A DNA stretch of 64,000 bases from an uncultured OCS116 cluster bacterium. GTDB taxonomy: Bacteria > Pseudomonadota > Alphaproteobacteria > Rhizobiales > TMED25. Of this stretch, positions 17,636 through 26,172 are shown piece after piece; the first letter of the stretch is position 1; every line of letters begins with the position of its first letter. The notes below the pieces were generated by a model. That model did no database searches. It worked only from the letters and a program-made list of their open reading frames with translations, and was not told where the DNA came from. Position numbers and translations under genes: made by a program. Location: positions 168,087-232,086 of the forward strand of contig CACMIP010000001.1 in assembly GCA_902613795.1 (NCBI GenBank), written 5' to 3'.

Positions 17636-18430
17636 ATGCATAGCTATATAAAAGCAAGTCTCGCGCCAATTAAAAATATAGGATTAATTAAATTATATGA
17701 TCAGGAGAGCTTTAAATGCATGAAGAAGTCGGGAATGCTGGCAGCAAAATGCCTCGATTTCATTGAACCCTATGTCCAAGAAGGAAATACCACAGAATAC
17801 CTTGATAAACTCATTTACGAGTTTGCATTATCAAATAATTGTATTCCAGCGACTCTATATTACAGAGGGTACCCCGCCTCTTCATGCATCTCATTAAATA
17901 ATGTTATTTGCCATGGTATTCCTGGCAAAAAAAAGTTAAAAGAAGGCGATATATTAAATATTGATGTTACCCTCATATACGAGGGATGGTATGGCGATAC
18001 AAGTCGAATGTTTAAAGTAGGTAAGGTATCAAGAAAAGCTGAAATTCTCGTTGATATTACAAAAGAGTGCCTCATGGAAGCTATAAAAATACTAAAGCCA
18101 GGAATCCGAACGGGTGATATAGGTGCGCGAATACAGGAAATAGCAGAAAAGAATAGATTTTCTGTCGTTGAAGATTTATGTGGACATGGCATTGGAAAAA
18201 TATTTCACGATCATCCAAATATTCTCCACTTTGGTAAGAAAGGTCATGGGTATGAATTAAAAGAAGGAATGATATTCACAATAGAACCAATGATTAATGC
18301 GGGTACGAAAGATATTAAACTCTTATCAGATGGCTGGACAATTGTAACAAGAGATAAAGAGTTATCAGCTCAATTTGAACATACCGTTGGCATCACAAAA
18401 GATGGCTGTGATATATTCACAATCAATTAA
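17636..18430 (+). CDS. map: Methionine aminopeptidase, type I
   Basis: A 264-residue type I Met aminopeptidase, removing the initiator methionine. The substrate His is seen in VICHGIPG. The metal ligands are the two Asp of NIDVTLIYEGWYGDT, the His of GHGIGKIFHDHP, the Glu of TIEPMIN and the Glu of QFEHTVG. It carries a roughly 20-residue N-terminal extension beyond the E. coli form, rich in Lys and Ile; an internal start is possible but no better Met is evident before the conserved region. It faces the molybdenum-cofactor gene with 6 bp between stops. Confidence 0.95.
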   Translation: MHSYIKASLAPIKNIGLIKLYDQESFKCMKKSGMLAAKCLDFIEPYVQEGNTTEYLDKLIYEFALSNNCIPATLYYRGYPASSCISLNNVICHGIPGKKKLKEGDILNIDVTLIYEGWYGDTSRMFKVGKVSRKAEILVDITKECLMEAIKILKPGIRTGDIGARIQEIAEKNRFSVVEDLCGHGIGKIFHDHPNILHFGKKGHGYELKEGMIFTIEPMINAGTKDIKLLSDGWTIVTRDKELSAQFEHTVGITKDGCDIFTIN

Positions 18431-18436
18431 TTGATT

Positions 18437-20053
18437 TTACATTTCTTTCGTATTGATAATTTTATAGCTGCTTTCATTATCTACATCAAAGGCTACTGCT
18501 TCTCCTAATACCACTTCCACAGATTGCTCTAAAAATTTTGGCAACAAATATCTTCCCCCTTTGTCACCTTTAATTTGCATTAGTTTTTTAAAATATTTCC
18601 TGTCCCATAAAACGGGATTACCCCTTTGGTCATTATAGGTTGCAATACAAATTTCATTTCCAATTTTTGGATTATAATACTCAATCAACTTATTTATTTC
18701 ATAAATACCAATCATGGGCATATCTGGTAAACATATTATGGCTGCATTAATATTTTTTGATAGCGAATTAATTCCCGTATTCAAGGAGGTTGACATACCC
18801 TCCCTATATTTTTCATTGTGTATAAATTTTACGTCGTAGCCTTCTAACTCTCTCTCTATTTCAATTGACTGATACCCTGTCACTATAACTATTTCTGACA
18901 CGTTGGATTTAGAGATATTATCTATGTAATTTTTTATGAGAGACTTGCCTGCAACCTTCAATAGTAACTTATTTCTGTTACCCATTCTTTTTGACTCGCC
19001 GGCGCATAGCACAACTGCGGCAATGTTTGATTTTTTTGTATCTATAGTTTTAGAAACTCTTTTTCTCTTTACCGCAAAATCGATATCTTTTAGCAAACCA
19101 CCAACACCCAGAGAGTTTACCATTACTTGACTAACTTCAATGTTTGCGTGCAGGCAATTTAAATGCCAATCAAAACCATTGAGCGAGTCACTTCGAGCAG
19201 ATCCAGCGGCTACTATAATATCCACATCATTAATCTTGCCACTTAATGTCAAATTTCCTGGATCTACTGGCATACCAAAGGAATTAATCTTGCCACCAAG
19301 ATCATGAATTACAGTTGGAACAATATCATTTACATCGGTTATCGAAGTAGATAGAAATAATAAAATACAATTAATATTATTTTCCAATAACTCAACAACA
19401 TTATTTTTTATGCTTGCAGAGTCGTGTGGCAAAACTCTTTCATCCATAATTGTAGAGTTGTAATTACTTATTCGCGACATTATTGATTTTTTTGTTTTTT
19501 CAATTAGAGACAGCTTCTCATTTTTTGCAATCGTATAGATCACTCCAAACCTCATCGATTTAAATTTTTTTAATTTAATGATTTTATTTTTTTTTAGAAA
19601 ATTTAAAATTTTATCTAAGTCAGATGATGAAATCACAAACGAAATTATTTTTACACTGACTGTATGGTCGCCTCGGTACACGACGTCATGATTATTAAGG
19701 GTTGATACAGCAATATTGGGAGATAGATTATTGAGTTTAGTGACATTACCTTCATCAATTTCAATAAGGCCATCTGCTATGGATGTTATATTTGTTTTTC
19801 CTGAGAGCGTAGGCGATACGGAAAACTGATTTGTTGCAATTGCTTTTGCAATCAGACCTGAAGCAGCATTCTCACCAATATCATCATCTTCCAATTCACC
19901 AACCTGAACTTTCTCTATATCAGATCTTTCCATCGTAGCAATATCATTTTTATCTATAATTTTTCCTTTACGAATCCTACCATCTTTTAGAAAAACAGAA
20001 TGCATTAATAAGCAACCAAATGTCTCTTGAATATCTTTTTCAAATATTTTCAT
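18437..20053 (-). CDS. Molybdopterin-binding / nucleotidyltransferase fusion protein (MoeA-like + MocA-like)
   Basis: A 538-residue two-domain protein. Residues about 1-335 look like a molybdopterin-binding (MoeA/CinA-type) region with a DIIVAAGSARSD segment. From about 343 the MobA/MocA-like nucleotidyltransferase begins with AAVVLCAGESKRMGNRNKLLL, the P-loop-like GxGxRxG variant, followed by LPDMPMIG. It probably makes the cytidylated molybdenum cofactor (MCD) used by xanthine-dehydrogenase/CO-dehydrogenase-type enzymes. It is last in a leftward cluster with XdhC-type genes and Cox-type subunits, which supports that role. It is very lysine- and asparagine-rich. The neighbour map converges with a 6-bp gap. 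Confidence 0.87.
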   Translation of the reverse strand: MKIFEKDIQETFGCLLMHSVFLKDGRIRKGKIIDKNDIATMERSDIEKVQVGELEDDDIGENAASGLIAKAIATNQFSVSPTLSGKTNITSIADGLIEIDEGNVTKLNNLSPNIAVSTLNNHDVVYRGDHTVSVKIISFVISSSDLDKILNFLKKNKIIKLKKFKSMRFGVIYTIAKNEKLSLIEKTKKSIMSRISNYNSTIMDERVLPHDSASIKNNVVELLENNINCILLFLSTSITDVNDIVPTVIHDLGGKINSFGMPVDPGNLTLSGKINDVDIIVAAGSARSDSLNGFDWHLNCLHANIEVSQVMVNSLGVGGLLKDIDFAVKRKRVSKTIDTKKSNIAAVVLCAGESKRMGNRNKLLLKVAGKSLIKNYIDNISKSNVSEIVIVTGYQSIEIERELEGYDVKFIHNEKYREGMSTSLNTGINSLSKNINAAIICLPDMPMIGIYEINKLIEYYNPKIGNEICIATYNDQRGNPVLWDRKYFKKLMQIKGDKGGRYLLPKFLEQSVEVVLGEAVAFDVDNESSYKIINTKEM

Positions 20054-20060
20054 AAAAAAC

Positions 20061-20735
20061 TTATAATCTTAATTCCGATATCATTTCACTTATAATCGAT
20101 AGCGCGATTTCCGCTGGGGACCTGGCGCCAATATCTAAACCGATTGGCCCGTGGATCTTAGCAAGTTTCTCCTTGGAATGTTTTTTACTCAACCTATCAA
20201 TCCTTGCATTATGCGTTTTCTTGGAACCAAGGGAGCCGATATAAAAGCAGCTTTTATTCAGTACATAATCGAGTGCAACATCATCAATTTTTGGATCATG
20301 TGTTAGTGTGACTATAGCTGTCCTTTCATCAATCCCAAGCTCGGGTAAAACCTCATCTGGCCAACTATTATATATTTTTACATCAGCAAAACGTTCTTTA
20401 TTTGCAAAACCTTCCCTTGGGTCAATTAATATACAATCAAAATTGAGGTTATTTGCGAAATTAATTAGATATTGAGCAATATGGACCGCACCTATGATAA
20501 GTAACTTTAAGGGAGGATTGTAGACATCAATAAAAAAATTTTTATTGTCTATTTGAACAAGCTTGCTCCGATCAGACTTCAAACAATCGATAATTTCTAT
20601 ATCAAGCTCAGGGTAATTAGTTTTTTTACCTTTTGAGAAAATAAACTCATCTCCGCTTTCGGTATCGACAATATAAGCTAAGGACTCTCTTTCACCTTGC
20701 TTTGATAAGATCTCTTCTAATATCTTTCTCTGCAT
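20061..20735 (-). CDS. XdhC family protein, C-terminal Rossmann part
   Basis: A 224-residue protein matching the C-terminal Rossmann domain of XdhC/CoxF-type chaperones, with LLIIGAVHIAQYLINFA, a FDCILIDPREGF segment and YIGSLGSKKTHNARI. XdhC binds the sulfurated molybdenum cofactor and delivers it to the large subunit of molybdenum hydroxylases. Here the family's N-terminal part is encoded by a separate upstream gene ending 2 bp before this start. Such a split is common in alphaproteobacterial Cox-type clusters, so it need not be a frameshift. Both parts are probably translationally coupled. Confidence 0.88.
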   Translation of the reverse strand: MQRKILEEILSKQGERESLAYIVDTESGDEFIFSKGKKTNYPELDIEIIDCLKSDRSKLVQIDNKNFFIDVYNPPLKLLIIGAVHIAQYLINFANNLNFDCILIDPREGFANKERFADVKIYNSWPDEVLPELGIDERTAIVTLTHDPKIDDVALDYVLNKSCFYIGSLGSKKTHNARIDRLSKKHSKEKLAKIHGPIGLDIGARSPAEIALSIISEMISELRL

Positions 20736-20737
20736 TC

Positions 20738-21067
20738 CTAATTTAACTCAGCTAGATATATCATTATTGTACCACCACATGCCAACCCAACTTCCCAAGC
20801 CATTTCATTGGAAACCCCATATTCAAGAATTTTAGCCTTTCCAGTCTTAAAAAGATCTGAAGCCTCTCCAATTACAGCACCTTCGACACAGCCACCAGAT
20901 ACGGAACCTTCAAAATTACCCAAATCATCAATAAGTAATTTACTTCCAACCCCTCTAGGGGCAGATCCCCATGTTTGGATTACTGTTGCAATAGCAACTT
21001 TTCTACCGTTATTTTTCCACTCGAGAGCAATATTTATTATATCATGATCACTAATTGCCATAGCCAA
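20738..21067 (-). CDS. XdhC/CoxI family protein, N-terminal part
   Basis: A 109-residue protein matching the XdhC_CoxI N-terminal domain, with WGSAPRGVGSKLLI, GSVSGGCVEGAVIGE and GLACGGTIMIYLAE. The conserved Cys residues in SGGCVE and LACGG are those proposed to contact the molybdenum cofactor. It acts with the adjoining Rossmann part in cofactor sulfuration or insertion. It starts 77 bp after the CoxM-like gene ends on the same strand, a gap with no gene. This is the widest gap in the cluster, so maturation genes could have their own promoter. Confidence 0.88.
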   Translation of the reverse strand: MAMAISDHDIINIALEWKNNGRKVAIATVIQTWGSAPRGVGSKLLIDDLGNFEGSVSGGCVEGAVIGEASDLFKTGKAKILEYGVSNEMAWEVGLACGGTIMIYLAELN

Positions 21068-21144
21068 TGTATACCTTGTAATAGTCTGTAGAATTATATT
21101 TTATCATATAATGACGAAAAATGGCTAATGGAATAGTTATAAGC

Positions 21145-21939
21145 CTATTTTAACTCTAAAATAGCTTCCTCAAGCAGTACTTTTAGAATTGTGCCCCTAT
21201 ATTTTGCTGATGCATGAATATCATCATTAAAGTTAGTTGTATCAATGTTAACATCCGCCATGATATCATTGTTAAAGTTGCTCTTTAGGGAGTCCTCTAA
21301 GTCTAGCATTCGATAGGCAGAGCTTGACGCACCTGTAACAGCTATTTTTACATCATTGTCATATCTTGACATAAAAACACCAACCATCGCGTAACCTGAT
21401 GCAGGATTCCTAAACTTTTTGTATGTTGAAGAATTTGGAATTTTCAATCTAATTCCAGTAATTATTTCATCGGGGTCTAACGAAGTTTCAAACATGTCGA
21501 CGAAAAAATTCGTTGCCTTGTGATTTTCAGTTGAGGTTATTACTTCACCATCCAAAGCTAGCACTGCTGCTGGATAATCTGCAGCTGGATCTGCATTTGC
21601 AACGGAGCCACCAATCGTACCCTTGTGACGTACCTGCGGATCACCAATTTGTTTTGCAAGATCAGCTAATCCTGTAATATTCTTTTTAATATCTGGTGAA
21701 TTTGAAATATCAGAATGTGTACAAAGGGCTCCAATTGTAACAAATCCATCACCAAGAGTAATCATTTTCAATTCGTCAATTGAGGATATATCAATAATAT
21801 CAGATGGCTGTGAGAGTCTTTGCTTTAATGTTGGGATTAGTGTGTGTCCGCCTGCAAGTATTTTTGGATCATCTGATTTCGCAATCAGAGATCTCGCGGT
21901 TTCTATTGTTTCTGCCTTGTGATATTTAAAATTATACAT
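21145..21939 (-). CDS. CoxM-like FAD-binding subunit of a molybdenum hydroxylase
   Basis: A 264-residue FAD-binding medium subunit. It carries the two FAD motifs AGGHTLIPTLKQRL near residue 30 and GTIGGSVANADPAADYPAA near residue 110 of the CO dehydrogenase/xanthine dehydrogenase family. It passes electrons from the 2Fe-2S centres to an acceptor. It follows the CoxS-like gene by 12 bp. No large catalytic subunit follows, unlike classical coxMSL. The length is slightly shorter than CoxM (about 288), with the C-terminal domain visible up to its end. Confidence 0.9.
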   Translation of the reverse strand: MYNFKYHKAETIETARSLIAKSDDPKILAGGHTLIPTLKQRLSQPSDIIDISSIDELKMITLGDGFVTIGALCTHSDISNSPDIKKNITGLADLAKQIGDPQVRHKGTIGGSVANADPAADYPAAVLALDGEVITSTENHKATNFFVDMFETSLDPDEIITGIRLKIPNSSTYKKFRNPASGYAMVGVFMSRYDNDVKIAVTGASSSAYRMLDLEDSLKSNFNNDIMADVNIDTTNFNDDIHASAKYRGTILKVLLEEAILELK

Positions 21940-21951
21940 CTTTCCCTACAT

Positions 21952-22410
21952 CTATTGTGTAATTGCTTCTTGAACTGCTTTAATAATATTCTTGTAACCC
22001 GTGCATCGGCAAATATGGCCTTCAAACCAGTCACGAATTTCATCTTCCGAAGGAGAGCTATTTTTTTTCAATAAATCTACAGCGCTCATTACCAATCCAG
22101 GTGTACAAAAACCACATTGTAATGCGTGATTATTTTGAAATGATTTTTGAATTGGATGAAGTTGTCCCTCACTCGCCAATCCCTCAACTGTGGTTAAATT
22201 TTTTCCATTAACCTGAGCCGCCAAAACTGTACAACTTTTTACAGAGTCTCCATCAACATGAATCACGCACGCGCCACACTGACTTGTATCACAACCAACA
22301 TGTGTACCTGTAAGACCGAGTTTATCACGAAGCAACTCTACCAATAAAGTGTTGTCTTCGACCTCTTCACTGTAGGCTTTATTATTAATGTTTATGTTAA
22401 TTTTTACCAT
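21952..22410 (-). CDS. CoxS-like 2Fe-2S subunit of a molybdenum hydroxylase
   Basis: A 152-residue subunit with both 2Fe-2S centres of the family. The plant-type centre uses C40, C45, C48 and C60, and the helical centre uses C99, C102, C134 and C136 (CGFC and CRCTGY). It carries electrons between the molybdenum site and the FAD subunit. It starts 15 bp after the CoxG-like gene ends and precedes coxM, so the three genes are one operon. All eight Cys are intact, so the protein looks functional even though no large subunit is visible nearby. Confidence 0.93.
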   Translation of the reverse strand: MVKINININNKAYSEEVEDNTLLVELLRDKLGLTGTHVGCDTSQCGACVIHVDGDSVKSCTVLAAQVNGKNLTTVEGLASEGQLHPIQKSFQNNHALQCGFCTPGLVMSAVDLLKKNSSPSEDEIRDWFEGHICRCTGYKNIIKAVQEAITQ

Positions 22411-22425
22411 ATCGCTCTCACAAAA

Positions 22426-23013
22426 TTAGTTATTATAAAAATATACGAATGAGAGCAAGAAAACAATTAATGCAAAAATAATTCTTTTTCTTTGCGTATT
22501 AAAGAAAAATACATTTCTGGATGATTTTCCAGCCTCAATCACAGGTTGCTCTTCATCTATATGAGTACTATCACTATTGAAATATTCTTGTAAATTATTG
22601 AAAAATTGGTCTGCAAGTGATTTTGATGCACTCTGGATAAGCCTTTGCCCAACCTGTGCCAGCTTCCCGCCTACTTGTGCGTCAACCTCATAATTTAGCT
22701 TTGTCGTATCTGGGTCTAATTCGGTTAATGAAACTACTGCGGAGCCTTTTGCGAAACCCGCTGCGCCGCCTTGACCTTGGCCAATTATCTTGTACCCATT
22801 CGGAGGGTTAACATCACTTAAATTGATTTTCCCAGTAAACTTCGCTTTCACTGGCCCTATCTTGATTTCGACTGCGGCTTTAAATTCATCGTCTGAGCTC
22901 TGCTCTACACTCTTGGCGCCTGGAATTGTCTCTTTTAGTACCGCAGGATCATTCAAGGCTTCCCAAACTTGCATGCGTGATGCCTGAATGATATTTTCTC
23001 CATTTAATTTCAT
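22426..23013 (-). CDS. CoxG-like SRPBCC protein with a C-terminal membrane anchor
   Basis: A 195-residue protein with an SRPBCC/CoxG domain (about 1-150). The N-terminal MKLNGENIIQASRMQVWEAL, the GQGQGGAAGFAKGSA loop and DAQVGGKLAQVGQRLI are seen. A hydrophilic linker and one C-terminal hydrophobic helix (IIFALIVFLLSFVYF) ending at the chain end follow. CoxG of CO dehydrogenase clusters is a membrane-associated accessory protein reported to aid quinone-linked electron transfer. The tail anchor here fits such a role. It is first in the leftward cluster, upstream of coxS and coxM, with a ribosome binding site AGGAGATC before its start. Confidence 0.88.
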   Translation of the reverse strand: MKLNGENIIQASRMQVWEALNDPAVLKETIPGAKSVEQSSDDEFKAAVEIKIGPVKAKFTGKINLSDVNPPNGYKIIGQGQGGAAGFAKGSAVVSLTELDPDTTKLNYEVDAQVGGKLAQVGQRLIQSASKSLADQFFNNLQEYFNSDSTHIDEEQPVIEAGKSSRNVFFFNTQRKRIIFALIVFLLSFVYFYNN

Positions 23014-23159
23014 TTAGATCTCCTGATCCCTTATTATTATTATTATTTGATTTAAAAACTCAAGAATTCTTTTTGTATAATTAAAAAAAATAATACTAAT
23101 ATGATCGCTTTTCTATAATATTTAAGCTATATAAATACTTTACAAATACAACAAAAGAA

Positions 23160-24467
23160 ATGATAAACAGATATTCTAGACAGATTATGAGAGATGTTTG
23201 GTCTGATCAGTCTAAGTATGCAATCTGGTTTGAAATTGAGATGCTCGCCCATGAAGCAATGGAGTCTATTGGCCTCATTGAAAACGGTCTTACAAAGAAT
23301 ATACGGGATAAATTAAAAGATATAATTTTTGACGAAGCCCGCATATCAGAAATTGAAAGCAAAACCCATCATGACGTGATTGCATTTCTCACGTTCATAT
23401 CTGAAAAAATTGGTGAAAAACAAGCACGTTATCTCCACCAGGGTATGACATCATCGGATATACTTGATACATGTCTGTGCATCCAATTGAAAAAGGCGTC
23501 ACAACTTATAAGAGAAGATTTAGATGCATTGCTTCAAGAATTATTGAAAAAGGCTGAAGAATATAAATATTTACCGACTATCGGCCGAAGTCATGGTGTA
23601 CATGCAGAGCCGACAACAGTTGGATTAAAATTTGCTCAGGCATATGCTGAATTCGATAGAGCTTTAAAACGAATGGAAATTGCTGAAAAAGAAATTTCTA
23701 TTTGTGCATTATCTGGATCAGTCGGAACTTTTGCTAATATTGATCCAAGAATTGAAAAATATGTCGCTAAAAAGCTAAATTTAAACATTGAAACTATTTC
23801 TACCCAAATAATTCCAAGAGATAGGTATGCTTATTTCTTTACGACCCTTGGTGTGCTTGCTGGATCAATTGAAAGAATTTCAACTGAAATAAGACACCTG
23901 CAAAGAACCGAAGTTGATGAAATGTCTGAGCAATTCCAAAAGGGTCAAAAAGGCTCTTCATCTATGCCTCATAAGAGAAATCCTGTATTGACCGAAAATT
24001 TAACAGGCATTGCTCGATTGATTCGCGGTGCTGTCACCCCCGCACTCGAAAATATATCCTTGTGGCATGAGCGCGATATTTCTCATTCATCGGTGGAAAG
24101 AGTAATTGGTCCGGACACAACTATACTATTAGACTTTGCCCTCTCAAGACTTACAAATGTTGTTAAAAATATTGTTGTAAATAAAAAAAATATAAAGGCA
24201 AATTTAGATAAGCTCAATGGATTGATATACTCACAAAGGATACTCCTAATGCTAACCCAAAAAGGAGTTAGTCGTGAAGATAGTTATGACATCGTACAGA
24301 AAAATGCATCCAAATCGTGGGATAATCAAAGTGATTTTAAAAAAATAATACTATCAGATAAAGGAATCATGGAAATACTAACAAAAGAAGAAATTGATGA
24401 TTTATTCTCGCTAGATTATCACTTGAAGAATGTTGATTACATTTTCAAAAATGTTTTTGGTAAATAA
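23160..24467 (+). CDS. purB: Adenylosuccinate lyase
   Basis: A 435-residue lyase of the fumarase/aspartase superfamily. It catalyses SAICAR to AICAR and adenylosuccinate to AMP. Visible are the substrate-binding YSRQIMRDVWSD near the N-terminus, HDVIAFLTF, MTSSDILDT and the superfamily signature loop QKGSSSMPHKRNP near residue 265. Its 146-bp AT-rich leader separates it from the divergent coxG gene and presumably holds the operon promoter; I saw no clear riboswitch there. It heads the purB-purC-purS-purQ-purL-bolA-grxD run. Confidence 0.97.
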   Translation: MINRYSRQIMRDVWSDQSKYAIWFEIEMLAHEAMESIGLIENGLTKNIRDKLKDIIFDEARISEIESKTHHDVIAFLTFISEKIGEKQARYLHQGMTSSDILDTCLCIQLKKASQLIREDLDALLQELLKKAEEYKYLPTIGRSHGVHAEPTTVGLKFAQAYAEFDRALKRMEIAEKEISICALSGSVGTFANIDPRIEKYVAKKLNLNIETISTQIIPRDRYAYFFTTLGVLAGSIERISTEIRHLQRTEVDEMSEQFQKGQKGSSSMPHKRNPVLTENLTGIARLIRGAVTPALENISLWHERDISHSSVERVIGPDTTILLDFALSRLTNVVKNIVVNKKNIKANLDKLNGLIYSQRILLMLTQKGVSREDSYDIVQKNASKSWDNQSDFKKIILSDKGIMEILTKEEIDDLFSLDYHLKNVDYIFKNVFGK

Positions 24468-24488
24468 TAAAAAAATACGGGCTTCGTG

Positions 24489-25253
24489 ATGAAAAAAAAT
24501 AAAATTTATGAGGGAAAGGCCAAAATTTTGTATAAAGGTCCAGAGCCTGGAACATTAATTCAGCACTTCAAAGATGATGCAACCGCAAATAATAATGAGA
24601 AAATGGATGTTTTCGAAGGTAAAGGGGTTATAAATAACCGTATCTCTGAACATTTGTTTACACTCTTATCATCTATTGATATACCTCATCACTTTATTAA
24701 AAGGTTGAATATGAGAGAACAGCTCATTAATGAGGTTGAGATAATTCCACTAGAAGTTGTGATCAGAAACATAGCAGCTGGTTCACTTACGAAGCGGCTA
24801 GGTATACCAACTGGTGAAAAACTTAACAGAACAATTGTCGAATTTTACTATAAAGATGACGCATTGCAAGATCCTTTAGTTAGCGAAGAACATATCATAA
24901 CATTTGGCTGGGCAAGCCAAAATGAATTAGATGAAATTACATCACTAGCTCTCAGAGTCAATGACTTCCTGGCGGGATATTTTTCTGCAATAAAAATACA
25001 GTTAGTTGACTTTAAAATTGAGTTTGGACGATTGTATAAAAACGATGAGGTATATGTGGTCTTAGCCGACGAAATTAGTCCTGACTCATGCAGACTATGG
25101 GACTCACAAACAAAACAAAAAATGGATAAGGATGTTTACCGAGAGAACTCAGGATATTTGTTAGATGGGTATAATGAAGTTGCTAAGAGGATGGGGTTAT
25201 TGACACAAAATGGTGCATCAAAAAATAAGAAACCAACGCTTGTAAAAGGATAA
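24489..25253 (+). CDS. purC: SAICAR synthetase
   Basis: A 254-residue phosphoribosylaminoimidazole-succinocarboxamide synthase joining CAIR and aspartate. The N-terminal [26 protein letters not shown] and [12 protein letters not shown] signatures are seen. A GTG three bases upstream of the ATG could also start translation. The ATG at 24489 is preferred because the family normally begins MKK/MKR followed by the first strand. It follows purB by 21 bp and ends 2 bp before purS, so coupling is likely. It is of normal length. Confidence 0.97.
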   Translation: MKKNKIYEGKAKILYKGPEPGTLIQHFKDDATANNNEKMDVFEGKGVINNRISEHLFTLLSSIDIPHHFIKRLNMREQLINEVEIIPLEVVIRNIAAGSLTKRLGIPTGEKLNRTIVEFYYKDDALQDPLVSEEHIITFGWASQNELDEITSLALRVNDFLAGYFSAIKIQLVDFKIEFGRLYKNDEVYVVLADEISPDSCRLWDSQTKQKMDKDVYRENSGYLLDGYNEVAKRMGLLTQNGASKNKKPTLVKG

Positions 25254-25255
25254 CT

Positions 25256-25495
25256 ATGAGAGCGATCGTTTATATAAGGCTAAAAACTGAAGTATTAGAT
25301 CCTCAAGGGCAAGCGATTGAGAGTGCACTAAAAAATCTTGGTGAGAATAATATAAATAACATCCGACAGGGAAAGCTAATTGAAATGGATATTGAGGCCA
25401 AAAACATAGAAGAAGCTGAAGAAAAAATTGAAAAAATCACCAAGTCTCTCCTTGCAAATACTGTTATCGAGGAATATTCAATAGAAATTAGTTAG
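25256..25495 (+). CDS. purS: FGAM synthase subunit PurS
   Basis: A 79-residue PurS, the small subunit of the three-part phosphoribosylformylglycinamidine synthase (PurS, PurQ, PurL). It bridges the glutaminase and synthase subunits. The beta-alpha-beta fold is visible as RAIVYIRLKTEVLDPQGQAI, LGENNINNIRQGKL and IEEAEEKIEKITKSLLAN. It abuts purQ with 1 bp between them, as is normal in alphaproteobacteria and Gram-positives, and unlike the fused PurL of gamma-proteobacteria. Confidence 0.96.
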   Translation: MRAIVYIRLKTEVLDPQGQAIESALKNLGENNINNIRQGKLIEMDIEAKNIEEAEEKIEKITKSLLANTVIEEYSIEIS

Positions 25496-25496
25496 T

Positions 25497-26162
25497 ATGA
25501 ATGTAACAATAATTCGCTTTCCCGGAACTAATTGTGATTTAGATACAGCAAATGCTGTAAAAAAAGTTCTTGGCATCGTACCAAAAATAATTTCCTGCAA
25601 AGACGATAAAATTCCAAAATCAGATTTGATAATTATACCTGGTGGATTTTCCTATGGTGATTATCTGAGATCTGGTGCAATTGCAGCACGTGAACCAATA
25701 ATGGATGATCTTGAATTAAGAGGAAATCAGGGTGTTTTCATAATTGGTATTTGCAATGGCTTCCAAATCCTGACTGAGAGAAAACTGTTACCAGGATCTC
25801 TTTTGAAAAATAGTTCACTAAAATTCATATCAAAAAATGTTGAACTCAAAATTAATAGAAATGATACTTTTTTTACCTCAAAATATCAAACTGATGAGGT
25901 CGTAAATATACCTATTGCACATCATGATGGTAATTTTTTTGCTGATCAAGATACGCTTGACTCAATTGAAGATAACAACCAAGTCGCATTACGTTATCTA
26001 AATCCCATCAATGGATCTTTAAACAATATAGCTGGTTTGTATAACAAAAATTTAAATATATTAGGTCTTATGCCACATCCAGAAAGAGCAGTCGATATAA
26101 AAACAGGTACAAACGATGGATCACGAATATTCGAATCTGCGCTAAATTTTTATTCAACATGA
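25497..26162 (+). CDS. purQ: FGAM synthase glutaminase subunit PurQ
   Basis: A 221-residue class I glutaminase that supplies ammonia to PurL. The nucleophile C86 lies in GICNGFQIL, and the His/Glu of the triad are in LMPHPERAV. The oxyanion region IPGGFSYGDYLRSGA is intact. It lies between purS and purL in the operon, with 10 bp to purL. It has no signal peptide and is expected in the cytoplasm bound to PurL via PurS. Confidence 0.97.
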   Translation: MNVTIIRFPGTNCDLDTANAVKKVLGIVPKIISCKDDKIPKSDLIIIPGGFSYGDYLRSGAIAAREPIMDDLELRGNQGVFIIGICNGFQILTERKLLPGSLLKNSSLKFISKNVELKINRNDTFFTSKYQTDEVVNIPIAHHDGNFFADQDTLDSIEDNNQVALRYLNPINGSLNNIAGLYNKNLNILGLMPHPERAVDIKTGTNDGSRIFESALNFYST

Positions 26163-26172
26163 TTGGTAACAA

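Noticed and set aside
20735-20741. Possible frameshift between the two XdhC parts
   Set aside because: Both parts have their own start and stop 2 bp apart, and split XdhC genes are common in alphaproteobacterial Cox-type clusters.
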